Source of the DNA: Sequoia sempervirens
Lineage: Eukaryota > Streptophyta > Pinopsida > Cupressales > Cupressaceae
DNA length: 64,000 bases
Direction: 5' to 3'
Assembly (NCBI GenBank): GCA_007258455.2
Contig: VDFB02373365.1
Span: forward strand, 220,169,841-220,233,840
This document shows, one piece after another, positions 21,732 to 33,010 of the stretch. Each line of letters begins with the position of its first letter. Positions within the stretch are counted from its first letter, which is position 1. The translations under genes were made by a program, and so were the position numbers. The notes below the pieces were generated by a model. The model was not told the origin of the DNA. It was given only the letters and a program-made list of their open reading frames with translations, and made no database searches.

Positions 21732-23291
21732 TGTTACTAATTTTTAGCTTCTTGCTTAAAATTAGTGAAGATTTAGTGAAGTTCATTTGTTGGGGTATAA
21801 AATTTTGAGTCATCTAGTGAATCCTTACTTTCAGAATGAATCAGTTAACTTGTTCATTGATTTGTTCAAATAATTCAAATAGTTTAAGATAAATTGTTGA
21901 ACAGTTCAAACAAACCGATAAACAAGCTTCACTTAGAAAGGAAAAATTTAGAAGATTGAAGTGAAATGCTGAATTATTTTTCTGCAAAATTTATCGTTGC
22001 TAATTATCAAAAAAGACATTGCAGATTTAAGAGCAAAAATCATTCATTTCAATTACAAAACATGTGTTCTAAATAATTGTTATTTCATTGTTTCAAATTA
22101 TGGAATTGGAACAAACTCAGATTGCTGATCATAAAACATTGCATATCATAAACAATTCATTTATTAAAAGATATGTTTCAGTGATCCCACACAAGTCGTG
22201 GGTAGACTAAGTTGATTTAATTCAACAAGAAGAACAAACTATACAACTGAAGAACAAGAAAAGTAAAGTAACATGAGAAAGGAGGTCATGTTCGTCATTG
22301 CCTTGAGGGCTGGTGTAGGGTTGATCCCATAGGTTCATCTCGATCTTTAGTGTCTTCAGTCTCTAGCTTTATTGCTCCTGAGCTCCAGAACCTTTTTAAA
22401 AGTTTTGTTAGAGCTCAGGTCATGAGATCCTAAAATATGTTCGGTTCAACAGAGATATAATTTGCACTCGTTATTAAATCAAATCAACTTAGTCAGAAAT
22501 CCATGAGATAAATGAATGAACTGCCAAGACCAAGTCATCAGGAGAAATCATTCAATTCACTGTTTTTGCTAACTTGTTTGTTTCATGTGCAGAAACAGGA
22601 AAAGTTTTGTTGCTGATTTTAAAACTTCAACATGTGGGGTAAAATGTGGCTCGCACAAGGGTTGAGCTCGGCATGCTGAGTTATTGAATAATGAGCTTAA
22701 TTGAGCTTATTTAAGATGTAAATGCAATGATTAAGGCCAATTTATCAACTGCTCAATGATAGTGAACAAGCATACATGTTAAGTTCATGAAGCATCACTT
22801 CAATAGAACTGCAGAGTTAAGAACAACAAAGTAATGTTTTACTTTTGTTGGAAGAAATGTTTCATGTTTATTTGTTCACATTCCATACCATAGGGGACAA
22901 TATTTCATTATTTACAAAACTTTTATTTCTTGAACATCAATTGCTCAGAAATAGATAACAACTTGATTACTTTTCAAGTTACAAAGCGGGAGTACATAAT
23001 CTTGCATATCAAGTATAAGAGAGGCAGCCATGAAAGATTCTTCAGAATATTTATGCAAAGACTTGTAAAAGAAAAATGGTATTTTAAGATCAATCTTTGT
23101 CAAAGGATAATCATAATATTCGGTTATCAGAACTAGCAACCAGTCGCACTGAGCTTTGAAAGCTCTATTTAACACAAAATGAATTTTAAATAATGATGCA
23201 ACAAGATGATGAGTATATATTCATTTTGAAACAACTCAGCAAAGGTATTAATAAATATCATTTGTTTTAGTGAATCAATAAGTTGATGCCA
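21732..23291 (+). repeat. 3' LTR, first 1560 bp only
   Basis: It aligns with 10845 to about 12411 with roughly 5-7% differences, mostly transitions, and a few small indels. It stops at the gap, so about 2.75 kb of the LTR is missing. Confidence 0.92.
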
Positions 23292-23391
23292 NNNNNNNNN
23301 NNNNNNNNNNNNNNNNNNNNNNNNNNNNNNNNNNNNNNNNNNNNNNNNNNNNNNNNNNNNNNNNNNNNNNNNNNNNNNNNNNNNNNNNNNN
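23292..23391. other. Assembly gap, 100 N
   Basis: Exactly 100 N, the usual placeholder for a gap of unknown size. It interrupts an LTR on its left and lies before the 3' end of a minus-strand element on its right. Confidence 0.98.
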
Positions 23392-23510
23392 AGTGTTTTT
23401 GGATTTTTTCAATGTTTTGGATGTTTTTGGATTTTTGGATTTTCTGATGTTTTTGGATTTTTTTTTTATGTTTTGGATGTTTTTGGATTTTTTGCACGAT
23501 TTTGACGGTT
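23392..23510. repeat. Short-unit minisatellite rich in TTTTTGGAT
   Basis: Variants of ATGTTTTTGGATTTTT repeat six or more times. Read on the minus strand it encodes Lys/Gln/Asn-rich low-complexity peptide, which I do not regard as a gene. Confidence 0.7.
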
Positions 23511-23594
23511 TGGATATGGATGTGTGTGATGATATCAGTGCTCTGTTTTGGGATTTTGTTGAAAACCAAGCTAAGGTTGATAGATCAAGTCGAT

Positions 23595-23706
23595 GGATTG
23601 ATGATGATGATAACATTGTTGAGGATGCACAACAATGCAAGGATTTTTTGATCAGGATTGATGATGATAACATTGTTGAGGATGCACAACAATGCAAGGA
23701 TAGTGT
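23595..23706. repeat. 60-bp tandem duplication
   Basis: GGATTGATGATGAT, AACATTGTTGAGGATGC and ACAACAATGCAAGGAT occur in order twice, at 23595 and 23655. Confidence 0.85.
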
Positions 23707-24623
23707 TAAGCAACACAAGGATATCCCGAGATGATGAGTTTTTTGATTGATCATAATTGATGAAGCTTGATTTGGAACAAAAGTTGTTCAAATGATTTGA
23801 TGTGACGTTTGACGTGCAGCTTAGATGCGACTGATATCGATTGATGTTCGATGAAAGATGATGATTGATAAGGAATATGTTCTCGTCAAAATATGCCATG
23901 GGCTAATGATTTGGATTTTTTGCTTACAAGTGCTTTGACCAGTTTGATTTCAACGTTTTCCAATGTTCGGATCGCCACATGAGTAGGAGGGTATAGATCA
24001 AGATTTATTCCCGAAGCAAGATGTAAATACCTGCCCCCAAATGTCTAGCAATGTAAGGAATGTCATGGGATGGATGCTTGGATATGTGTATGGATGGATG
24101 GATATGGTAAGCATGCAAAGGATGCCAAGGGTTATGATAAGATAACGTGCTCGAATAACGAATGTTCTTTTGGATAATGCTTCATAGCTCAGATAATGCT
24201 GCATAGGATAGGATAGATGAAAATGACCCATGTCAAGATGTTTTACCGTAAGCAAGTGTAAAGCGTGCCCCAAAATTGTATCAAGATCAAGATAACTTGG
24301 ATGATGGATGCAGATGGATAAAGATGGATTGGATAAATGGTTCATGGATGGATGGATTTATTATGGATAAGATGGATTGAATGCTCAATTTATTACGGAT
24401 GGGATGAGATGCTTTCACCTGAAGTGGCGCATGTAGATGCTCGATTCTACACATGACGCCTGTTTTCCAGGTTTTCATCATTGTCTTGCCCAAAGTGCCG
24501 CCCATGCGGTTTTCACTAGAGGACAATTTTTTTTTCTTTACTGTTTTCAATCCTTTTTTTGATTTTTTTTTGGATTTTTTGCTTTTTTGATTTTTTTTTG
24601 GTTTTTTCTGAAAGATTTTAAGC
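23707..24623. other. Low-complexity region with GATGGAT and polypurine runs
   Basis: GGATGGATGGAT-like words recur at about 24060-24110 and 24300-24360. At about 24530-24610 the minus strand is a near-continuous A/G tract that would encode a Lys-rich tail overlapping the end of the long frame in another phase; I treat this as low complexity in the retroelement interior. Confidence 0.45.
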
Positions 24624-27020
24624 TCATGTTGAATCACAAGGTGTTTCTGATGTAGATGCCCCTGTCATAATGTGCCATCGATATCCTGCTTGAAGGAGCT
24701 GCTTTGCTAAGATACATGCACTTGAATGCAGCTTTTGGGATTCTTGATCTGCTTCGTCGATACCGGAGTTAACTCTATCTTGGTGCGCACATCGCGATAA
24801 AGTGCCTTCAGAATCCTTATGATGAAGGGTCGTTGCCAATACACGGTTAATGTAAGAATTGGATATCATGCGTGGAGGCATGGATGGAGTGCGTTTAGGA
24901 ATAAGAGATGGGTTGGTTGACAGTTTCGAACCTTTGACTCTCCAAACTTGGGAAGATGAGCAATGATGGGTGGATACGAAAGTGTGTGTGGAATTAGGAC
25001 CAACTGCTTGATACACTTTGTACGTCGCTTGAGAAGCTTGTTTTTTCTTTTGCGGACATCTTTGATGGATACTTTTCCCTTTTTTATTTTGCCTCACAGT
25101 TTCTTTGACTAATGGAGTTTGATAGGGATAATCTTTCTTTGTATTCTTTGGTATCCATTTGTATTTGATTTGTCCATTATGCTTCTCAATTTCTTTTGAT
25201 TTGATAACGTTCTTCATACTTTGATTCAAATATTTCTTTTGACGTTGGTCCCAACTTGTGGATGGGATGATGGGTGGATGAAGATTCATGGCATGGCTGG
25301 TTGTTGTATTGGCAATGGTTTCATCATAAGAACTCTTCATGCTCCCTATGTTGACATTTGCACAAGATGAAGTTGCCCCCAGTATGGTGGTAGTAGTACC
25401 TTCATGCTTTGATTCTGTTCGCTTTGAGATATCTTGTTCAATAAACATGCTCTGACAAATGACCATTGTAGATGACATTGTTTCAATTCGCCGCTCTGCT
25501 AGCTCTAGATGTTCTATCTGACTTGTTTTGTTGAGCAGATAATGATGGATATCTTTATTCATGATGTCCTCAATCTGAGTTTGGGACATATTTGATCTTG
25601 ATGTTGACAACTCTGTTTGATTGTAGAAATCAATAACCTGCTCTTTTTGTGCAATAATGTCAGGAATAAAGGGATCCTGCTCTGAATAACGATCATCTAT
25701 GTTTCCATCCAAAGAAAGCATCTCATGGGTAGATGGAGGAGTATGGATATGATCATCTTGCATAGATAGGAGAGTGTCCATTAGATGATTGTAGTATCTT
25801 GAAGATACAAATTTTTTATCTTGAATGATTTCGGAGTTGCTTTCGACATGCTTTGGATCAAGTTTTTGACATGGGTCAGTTTCAAAGGATGGACTGCTTA
25901 CAAATGGCTCTTGGATATCTTCATTATGCATGGGAAGTGGCTTAATACCTTCATGATCTTTGAGTGGACTTGGATCAGGTGTCGAGTTGAAGATCCCTTC
26001 AATATCGGCAATCATGAGGTCGAAGGATGTCAATATGTCTTGGAAAGGACCATTGCTATACTTTGGTGAAAGACATTGATCATAATTTACAATAATTTCT
26101 TGAGATATGTCCTCTACCTCATTAGGTGATGTAGATACATTTTCAACATGATCATTGGTCGATGCCTCATCGGACGAAGTGAAAATATCTTTATTGATGG
26201 ATAGATTTTGAACATTGTTTTCAACAATTGCAATAGACAGATTTCTAATGTCTTCAACCATAGGGTCAAATGATGTTGACATTTGTGGAATTGGATCATT
26301 GTTGGGTATTGTTGGTGGATCTTGATCATGATTGAGAAGTGACTCTTGACATATGTTCATTTGATCATTGGATGGAATAGACACAACTTCAAGGTATTCA
26401 ATGATGGAGTGATCTTGATCTTTGTTCTCAACAGTTGTCATCTTTTGTGTTTGTGCTCGTGTTGGTTGGGTAGCTTGAGAGGATTGTTGCATTTGTCGAG
26501 CTCGTCATGCTTGTTGCTTGGCTAGATATTGTTGGATGGCCTTTTGGTAGGCCTGGTGAGCTTTTAGCACAATGTCATATTGTCTTGCCGCATTTGGTTT
26601 TGGTGGTAGTGGTGGCGGATTTGGAATCATGTTGGATGCGATGATGGGTGTGATGGGGGTGGATGAGATTGGTGGAAATGATGTCTCCACTATGCTACTC
26701 ACATCAAAATCTGAAGGCAACTTGGCCCCTTGTTTTGCTAATTCAAGCATATATAACGAAGGGTTGAGTCTCATCATGATGTTGATGATTCGATGATTAT
26801 CTGGATTTAGGAGCATTTCAGCTATTTCTTCATGAGACATTCCAAAGGTAGGGTCCTCCCCTTGATTTTCTTCTTGTAGGTTTTGTGATGATGAGGGGAT
26901 CAATGGATTGCTTGATTCTGTGAGATTCATTTTTGCATTTGTTTGGCTAAGGTCACTTGAAGCGGGAGTTTCTTTGTGGGCTTCCATACTCTTCTTGTAT
27001 TGAGATCTAGTTAGAACCAT
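24624..27020 (-). pseudogene. Retroelement ORF of unknown family, 799 codons with one TGA
   Basis: The frame starts at ATG (27020) with MVLTRSQYKKSMEA and stays open for 171 codons to a TGA at 26505, where CGA (Arg) would fit, then continues in the same phase for 626 codons to 24624. Residues 120-150 are Pro-rich (NPPPLPPKPNAARQYD). The middle is Asp/Ser/Asn/Ile-rich and holds an internal duplication: NHDQDPPTIPNNDP with STSFDPMVEDIRNL, and later NYDQCLSPKYSNGP with LTSFDLMIADIEGIF. The C-terminal third is basic. No zinc knuckle, protease or RT motif is seen. The MVLTRSQ start and the position after an LTR and primer site suggest a gag-like or element-specific protein. I do not recognise the family. 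Confidence 0.65.
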
Positions 27021-30000
27021 AAAATGGGGATCAATCTTCGAGAATATGGGAGATGAATCTCTTGATTCCTTGGATTAATCTCTATTTTATGTCCCAAAGT
27101 GAAAGTTTTAGGATGCCTTTTAGGATCAAATGTGATGATGATATGATGGTGATGTTTAAAGATGTTATGGATGTTTTGGCTTTTGATAGATCTTGAATGA
27201 AATACTAGGCTTTGGATTTTTGATTGGTTTGATTTTTGGATTTTGAGACTTTGTCCTTGATCTTGATTTGGATTTTGGATTTTGAACAAAAAGGAACCCT
27301 AAGATGTTTGATAATGATCTAAAGGATAGTTGTGTTCAAAGGATGATGATTTGGATATGTGTGAGGAGAAGGATGCATCTACCCACACCTACCCAAACAA
27401 AATGATTGTTTCACTAAGTATATGAGAAGGATTCATCTACATACACTAAGCTAGACAAGATGTTTTGGATGACTTTGACTAAGGATATGCAAAAGGATGC
27501 ATTTACACATTCATAACCAAAGGTGTTTTGATAAATGTTTTCAAGGACTTGGTCTCAATGATTTTGGATGATTGCTTGATTTTGTCATAAAGCCTAGTAC
27601 TTCAAGGATGATTTCAAGGTTTTTTCAAAAGATGATTTGTGAGATGGATTTTGATGTTTTGAAAGATGGATGAAAGAGGTTTGATTTGTTTTGATCCCTA
27701 GATGAACCTAAAAAGACCACTTTGTTTTCCAAGACCTAGGTATTGAAGAGCATGCATATGCTTCCTAAAGACCTTTGTAACCAAGGGATGATTTGAACAT
27801 TTTGGATTTCCAATCAATGATTTGTGCTTTTGGGATTTTGGAGTCTTCAACACACATGAAAGTTCATTTTGCTTATCTTTGTTTAATGGCTTTATTTTAT
27901 GAAAAACACTCTCTTTGATTAAAGTTTCAAACTAAGATGTCCAATGTCTTAATTTCTTTAAACCCCACAAGATATTTTATGTGGAAATTCAATGAACTTA
28001 AGGCAAGGGTTTTCCTATTGTTTACTCAAGAAGACAAATTGAGATATAATCCAATGCTTAGGAACCTCTACGAACGTGAATCCGCAGGGAAAGCAGTAAC
28101 ATATGGATTGAGTCAATGATATTTGTCTTCAAGAGGGTTTGAAATTTTGAGAATCATGTTGAATGTTTGTTTGCAAAATGTTTTGAATACACCTGTGTTT
28201 TCAAATGAAGAACAATTACAAGCCCTATGGATGTGTAAGACAATATTTGTTGGATTCCCACTTGACAAGTCCAGCCACTTTATCTCTAGCGGATGGTTAG
28301 ATGCTTGACCCCAGCCCTCCATGGCTCATTAACGCCAATCAGGGCAGCCAAGCATCAACACCCATGAAACTCCCATGGCGTGCTTTCCATCTCTACTAGA
28401 AGACCGTAAGAGTGTGGTGTGGCTTTAGAATGACCGTTCTTGCACCAACAAATAGATTAAGGATTTTGGAAAATTCTAGCACATAGGTTCTAGTAAGGAC
28501 TTTCCGTCGTGGAGATTGACCCATACGGCAAGAGTCCCCTTTTGATCCATCTGTCGAGCCAACCGTGATTATGGCGTTTAACCAAAACCCTCATTTATAT
28601 CCCGCTGGAAATACTCTTGGCTTTAGAGTGTTACCGGTTGAGTCGTCGCTTGGGTGAGTACTTTTTCCCCAAGGCAGGCCCTCTAAGATAAACAAAAGCG
28701 AGCAAAGACACAATCCGTAACTCAATCGATCTTTGATGGCACAAAGAAAGAGAATGTATGCGAAAATGCCCCTACTCACACTCGCACAAGATGTTCAATT
28801 TTTAAGCCCAAATTGAAGTGTTTTAAAGCAATAAGATGTATTTTGAATGTTTCTCTTGCACCCTAGATCGCATGAAGCGCAAGGGGAGAGGATACGTACT
28901 CAAAAGACAAAATCACACAAATCAAGCACTTGTTTGTTTTATACCCTTCAAAGAAATTGTGAGTTCGTTTTAAGCACCAAAATGAAGTGTGAGTTTGTTT
29001 TGTTCAATTTTAATCCAAAATCAAATTCTAGTAAGTTTGTAGTGTTCAGTTTTAGTCCAACATTGAAAGAAAACAATGATCTAGTTGGGTTAAAACAGAA
29101 AATTAAAGCAATAAATGGAAGCCTTGAGCATTAAAAAATGCTTTGTCGATTTCGAGTTCAAATGCTCAATTTTCTTTAACTCAAATCTACTTGATGTTTT
29201 TTTGAATTCCTTCACCTACTACATCATCATCTTCAAGAAATCCTGCAAATCAAACATCAACATATTTAAATCTGCATATCAAAATATCGATATATAAAAA
29301 AAAAAAATCCCAAAAACATCACTTAAAATAAAAATATGTTCAAAAGTGATAGTTTGCTAATTGGTTAGGTTGCTAATCCTGCATTCAAAGGAAATAGATG
29401 TTAAATTTATGTCTTTTCAAAAAACAAATTTGATTTGTAAATAATGCCCAACGTGGATGGATATTCAAAAGAAGTATCTATCATGCTGCTACTTCTTCAA
29501 TTCCTTATTCGTACCAGATATTGAACCAATATAAAGAAACATGCAATCAAGTAGTTGGTTCAGATTTGTTGAAAAAGATCGCCCTTTACTCACTTTACCA
29601 CCGTTCTACTTTGCAAGTCAATAGAAAAGTGATGTCGATGCCTCGAAAATTCATGAAGATAACCTGCACACCGCACTCACTTGCACACACAATATACGCC
29701 AAGATTAATGGTCAAGAAATCTGATGATAAAGCTAACAACCTTTTGACTCAATGCCGTCATAAATGTTCATAATGAGAGGAGTCTGTAGAGTGGCAAGAA
29801 AGGCAGAGTACTCAAATCACATACGAGGTTCGTTGAAATTCGCTGAGTTATTGAAGGTTGGAATAGCCTACAGGGAATATTTGAATTCCTCTAATTAAAT
29901 GAAAGGCGTGTCCAAGCTACGTTTGCTAGCAGTCCTAACAAATGAAGCTACTGCAGTTGGTAGGTATAGAACCAAATTCCATAACCTACGCTTTTTACAA

Positions 30001-32011
30001 CTGCCAACATCCTTACTGCATGCGCCAATCGTTCGACTAATGGTAGATGAACAGACAAGGTGCATGAACTTCCCGACAAAAGCGCATTCAAAAGTTCAAA
30101 ATAAGGTGAATGAACTTACTGCGGGAGGTATAGACAAGACGTATGAACCAACCGAGATCCTGATAGAATGCGCAAGGATAGAGAAGCTAGACTTGTCTGT
30201 AGTATAAGCACAAAATGAGTTTATTGCAAATGCTATTGGCAAAAGTAAAAAAGAAAGGCAGCGATGAAAAGACTTTACAAACTTTCAAATTTAATGAACT
30301 TTGTCAGTGTACAACAGAAACAACACTTCTTTGCATAAATGTGAACCTTACACCGAAGACCAAGAATTCAAATGTGTTGGCACAAGGTCAGCGCCAATAA
30401 ATAGAAAAGGATTAGCAATAATGACCACGCTCCAGAAATGGCAGGCGCCATTGTGTAGACAAGGCAGCAAACTGTTATACTACATGTGTTTGTTAGCGCG
30501 GCCTCTTGAGTTCTTCTTCTTGTCTTGTTTGGCAACGTTGGGGTCTGCCCTCTCACCTTCCCTCACAGGCCAATGGCCCGTGCACTTTACTCATTTCCTG
30601 CGCTGCTGTCTCCTCTTCACCCGTGCTCTTTACTTCTGCTTTCAAACCGACACGGTTGGCTTCATACTTCTGATGTTTCCTTGCTCTCCTCCTGTCATAA
30701 ACGGATCTCAAGAAACAAACAGAGATAACTTAGTACGATATTGACAATCCATTAATCTTACAGTTGAAGAAATAAATGTAGTTAGGTATTTGGCATTGGA
30801 AACTTGCAGTATATGATCTGACAAGCCTCGAGCCTCAAAAACTATTGCATTCATGGGAGATATTGATTGCAGGATACGCGCAGGTTAGATTTGACCAAAG
30901 ACTATAGAAACTTTCAAGCAAATGCACTTGGCAGGCGTAAATCTCATGTAGTTTTCACAACCTCAGCCAACATCCTATTTGCTGCGCACAAAATGAATAT
31001 AGACAGCATTTTGCACAGAACAGATTTGTTAGATGTTGTAATTGCAACTATCCTAGCCGACAAGTTCTCAAATGTGAACTTGAAAAAGTGGAAGCATAAA
31101 CAAGCTCGTGTTCTGTTACAGGCAGACTTGAAGAAATGCGGGTTCATGGAATGCCACCAATGTAATCGTGTGTTGGTATAGTTTCCTTCTCAATCAAACG
31201 ATTGGATAAAGTGAGACCAGTGGCGAGGCCCTGCAACCTGCAATCATTCAGGGGTAAAAGTTGTGATTTTAGATCAAAGTATGAGGCAAACTTTGGGCTG
31301 TCTAGAAGGATCTTCTCAAACCTGGCACAACTCCAGAATCCTTCTCTTCTTTTGGCATAGGGCACTATGGATACCGGGCATAGAAAGGTAAGCATGTAGT
31401 TCATGAAGCCCGCATGGTGGTAGCAGACACACAGGAGATAGCAAAGTTGGATAACAATTCTGAGTTCATACGTTGCTCAAAGCAAGGGCTCAACCACGAA
31501 TGTAAAGATAAATTGCAAGGGGATCACCAAAAAAAAATGCGCAGGAATAGTCCTATCTTGTCATGTGTAGATAAATATCTAATCATATCATAACTATTAA
31601 GTGCGTAATGATAAAAGAAAGAGTGATTTCAGAGCAGTGAGTCTTGTAGTCTTCGAAACCATCCACCATTCTAATCGTATCTGAAGAACTCTCTTTCCCC
31701 TGCATCATATTAGTGAGATTTTAATAGATCCAGAAATGCACATTTGTATATGAAAGGTGGATTACCGTAGTGTAAAGATGTGTGTCTGTAATACAGAAGC
31801 GTTGTTTCTATAGCCCAAAGGTATATAACTACTGATTGAAGGCTTATGATGCAAAAGCAAGTCTTGAGACTAACGGTAGTTATAAAAAAAAACATATCAT
31901 GAAACCATAGCTATTTGATAGAAACTGTAGGTGAAAATAATACTGTTGAAACACCACTGCAATAAATGTCAGAAAAGAACCAAGCAAATGAATCCAAGAT
32001 ATTAGCGTAAA
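27021..32011 (-). other. Long leader of the minus-strand element
   Basis: About 5 kb separates the primer-binding site from the long ORF. It holds a moderately GC-rich block (about 28180-28760), an A-rich run at 29297-29307, several frames of 60-105 codons that match nothing known (for example 29899-30207, plus strand) and a PPR-like fragment near 30780-31180. A nested insertion of another element inside this stretch is possible; I could not find its ends. Confidence 0.45.
30780..31180 (+). pseudogene. PPR-like fragment inside the element leader
   Basis: Three broken frames on the plus strand spell PPR wording in order: SWEILIAGYAQVRF (about 30850), ETFKQMHLAGVN (about 30909), VFTTSANILFAA (about 30953) and LDVVIATILADKFSNVNLKK (about 31030). 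These align in order with the usual SWxxMIAGYAQ, ALExFxQMxLAGV, TFASxLxACA and DVxVATALVDMYAKCGN blocks. It lies antisense to the retroelement transcript. Either the element captured a host gene piece, or it inserted around an older pseudogene. Confidence 0.6.
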
Positions 32012-32029
32012 GCCCTCCTTCTAGCGCCA
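32012..32029 (-). other. Primer-binding site
   Basis: On the minus strand TGGCGCTAGAAGGAGGGC begins three bases after the LTR end (GTCTACA). The wording matches a primer site seen in many plant gypsy elements; the exact tRNA was not determined. Confidence 0.75.
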
Positions 32030-32032
32030 TAA

Positions 32033-33010
32033 TGTAGACCCTATAATCTGCATTTTGCTCAAAAACAAACAAGCATGAGTATTGTTAGTTAAATCAAGCA
32101 AATAAGATATAGAATCCATATGAAATATTGAATCATGTTTCATAATGCAATCCAAACAACAACAAAAAAAAGCACAAAGAAGCAAGAATCCAACTCTATC
32201 TCATATTGGATTGGTGTCACATGTGCTAGTGACCCTTTCCCAATCCTTGATTGATAAGCTTAAGATGAAAATGCTATGAAGATGGTGGAGTGATGATGAA
32301 CAAGATCAAATCTCAAATGAAGATAGTAACCTTGCAAGAGATTGTGGAGGATTTGCTCAAAGATGAAGCTTGTATTTAAAGATTTTCAAATGCTGAGAGT
32401 TGAAAAGGGACCAATGTGGGACTTAAAGATTCTGCCAATGATAGGAGAACAATTGTCATCATGTGATTGGTTGATGTATGTGCAAGATTTGGGAAGAGTG
32501 CCCATGAGGGGGAAAATTTGAATTCAAATTTTGCAATGAATGCTGAGTTTGACTTTGGAAGAGGACATGTAAGAGGCATGTAAGGCCTCATAAATGCTCT
32601 GTTGGGTGTACATGTCCACTTGGGGGGAAATTCAAACTTGGAGAATATTCTTACTTTATGCCAAGTTGAAAATAAATAATTTTGATAAATCAATTAATTG
32701 CAATTTCATGTGCAAGTGGCCAAATCTAGAGAATGCAAGTGGGTGAGATTAGCATTAGATCAGGATTAATTAGCTAGGATGATGACTAGGATGAGTTTGA
32801 CCTCTTTGACTTGATTTATGGATTTAAATCAAATCAAAGAGAGATGAATGATGATTTGAGATTTAATTAAATAAATGATTGATTTATTTAATCAAAGAGA
32901 TGATGATAGGATCAAGTTTGATTTATTTGATTTAAGTTGATGAATTTACCCTGATGAATGGATGAGTGTGATTTTGATCAAATGCATAATGCTAATTTTG
33001 CGTGTCTACA
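32033..33010 (-). repeat. 5' LTR of the minus-strand element (978 bp)
   Basis: Minus-strand termini are TGTAGACACG and GGGTCTACA, a perfect 7-base inverted match. A TATA-like TTTAAATAC lies at about 32370-32382, some 630 bases in, giving a U3 of about 0.63 kb. No partner LTR is in the window. Confidence 0.8.
32370..32382 (-). promoter_or_regulatory. Putative TATA box of the 978-bp LTR
   Basis: TTTAAATACAAGC on the minus strand, well placed within the LTR. Based on wording and position only. Confidence 0.35.

Larger units (their letters stand above)
10845..23291 (+). mobile_element. Ty3/gypsy Tat-type LTR retrotransposon, decayed, 3' LTR cut by gap
   Basis: Direct repeats start at 10845 and 21732 with the same words (TGTTACTAATTTTTAG). 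The LTR begins TGTTA and ends TAACA, and a primer-binding-site-like TGGCATGCCCAGTGGGAC follows. Internal order is gag, aspartic protease, an extra RNase H, RT, a degenerate second RNase H and integrase without a chromodomain. Long LTRs plus a second RNase H place it in the Tat group of plant gypsy elements. The two LTRs differ at about 5-7% of sites by eye, so the insertion is not recent. Many in-frame stops and at least two frameshifts make it inactive. The target duplication cannot be tested because the 3' end is missing; the 5' flank reads AGAAT. Confidence 0.93.
23392..33010 (-). mobile_element. Minus-strand LTR retrotransposon with a large unknown ORF, 3' end lost in gap
   Basis: The 5' LTR is 32033-33010, with termini TGTAGAC and GTCTACA on the minus strand, and a primer-binding site follows directly. 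The interior runs to the gap at 23391 and carries one long frame (24624-27020) starting MVLTRSQYKK, reminiscent of gag starts. No protease, RT or integrase is visible. The interior between the primer site and the long frame is about 5 kb and contains a PPR-like fragment. It is therefore probably a large non-autonomous element, or one whose pol lies in the gap. It inserted into the right inverted-repeat arm, whose homology ends exactly at the LTR end. Confidence 0.75.

Noticed and set aside
23595..23706. Possible CRISPR-like direct repeats, here and in other tandem arrays
   Set aside because: Units are adjacent without unique spacers, and the sequence is plant nuclear DNA; these are ordinary tandem duplications.
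23267..23754. Open frames crossing the 100-N gap
   Set aside because: They read through N and simple repeats, so they are not evidence of genes.
24287..24637. 116-codon minus-strand frame with a Lys-rich start overlapping the end of the 799-codon frame
   Set aside because: The Lys-rich part is a polypurine low-complexity tract and the remainder is GATGGAT repeat; no domain and no sign of an overlapping gene.
29115..29297. Possible poly(A) tail of a retroposed sequence at the A-run near 29297-29307
   Set aside because: The A-run is short, no 5' end or target duplication was found, and A-runs are common in this window.
29899..30207. 102-codon plus-strand frame in the element leader
   Set aside because: No domain recognised, and its neighbours are broken; kept only as part of the leader description.
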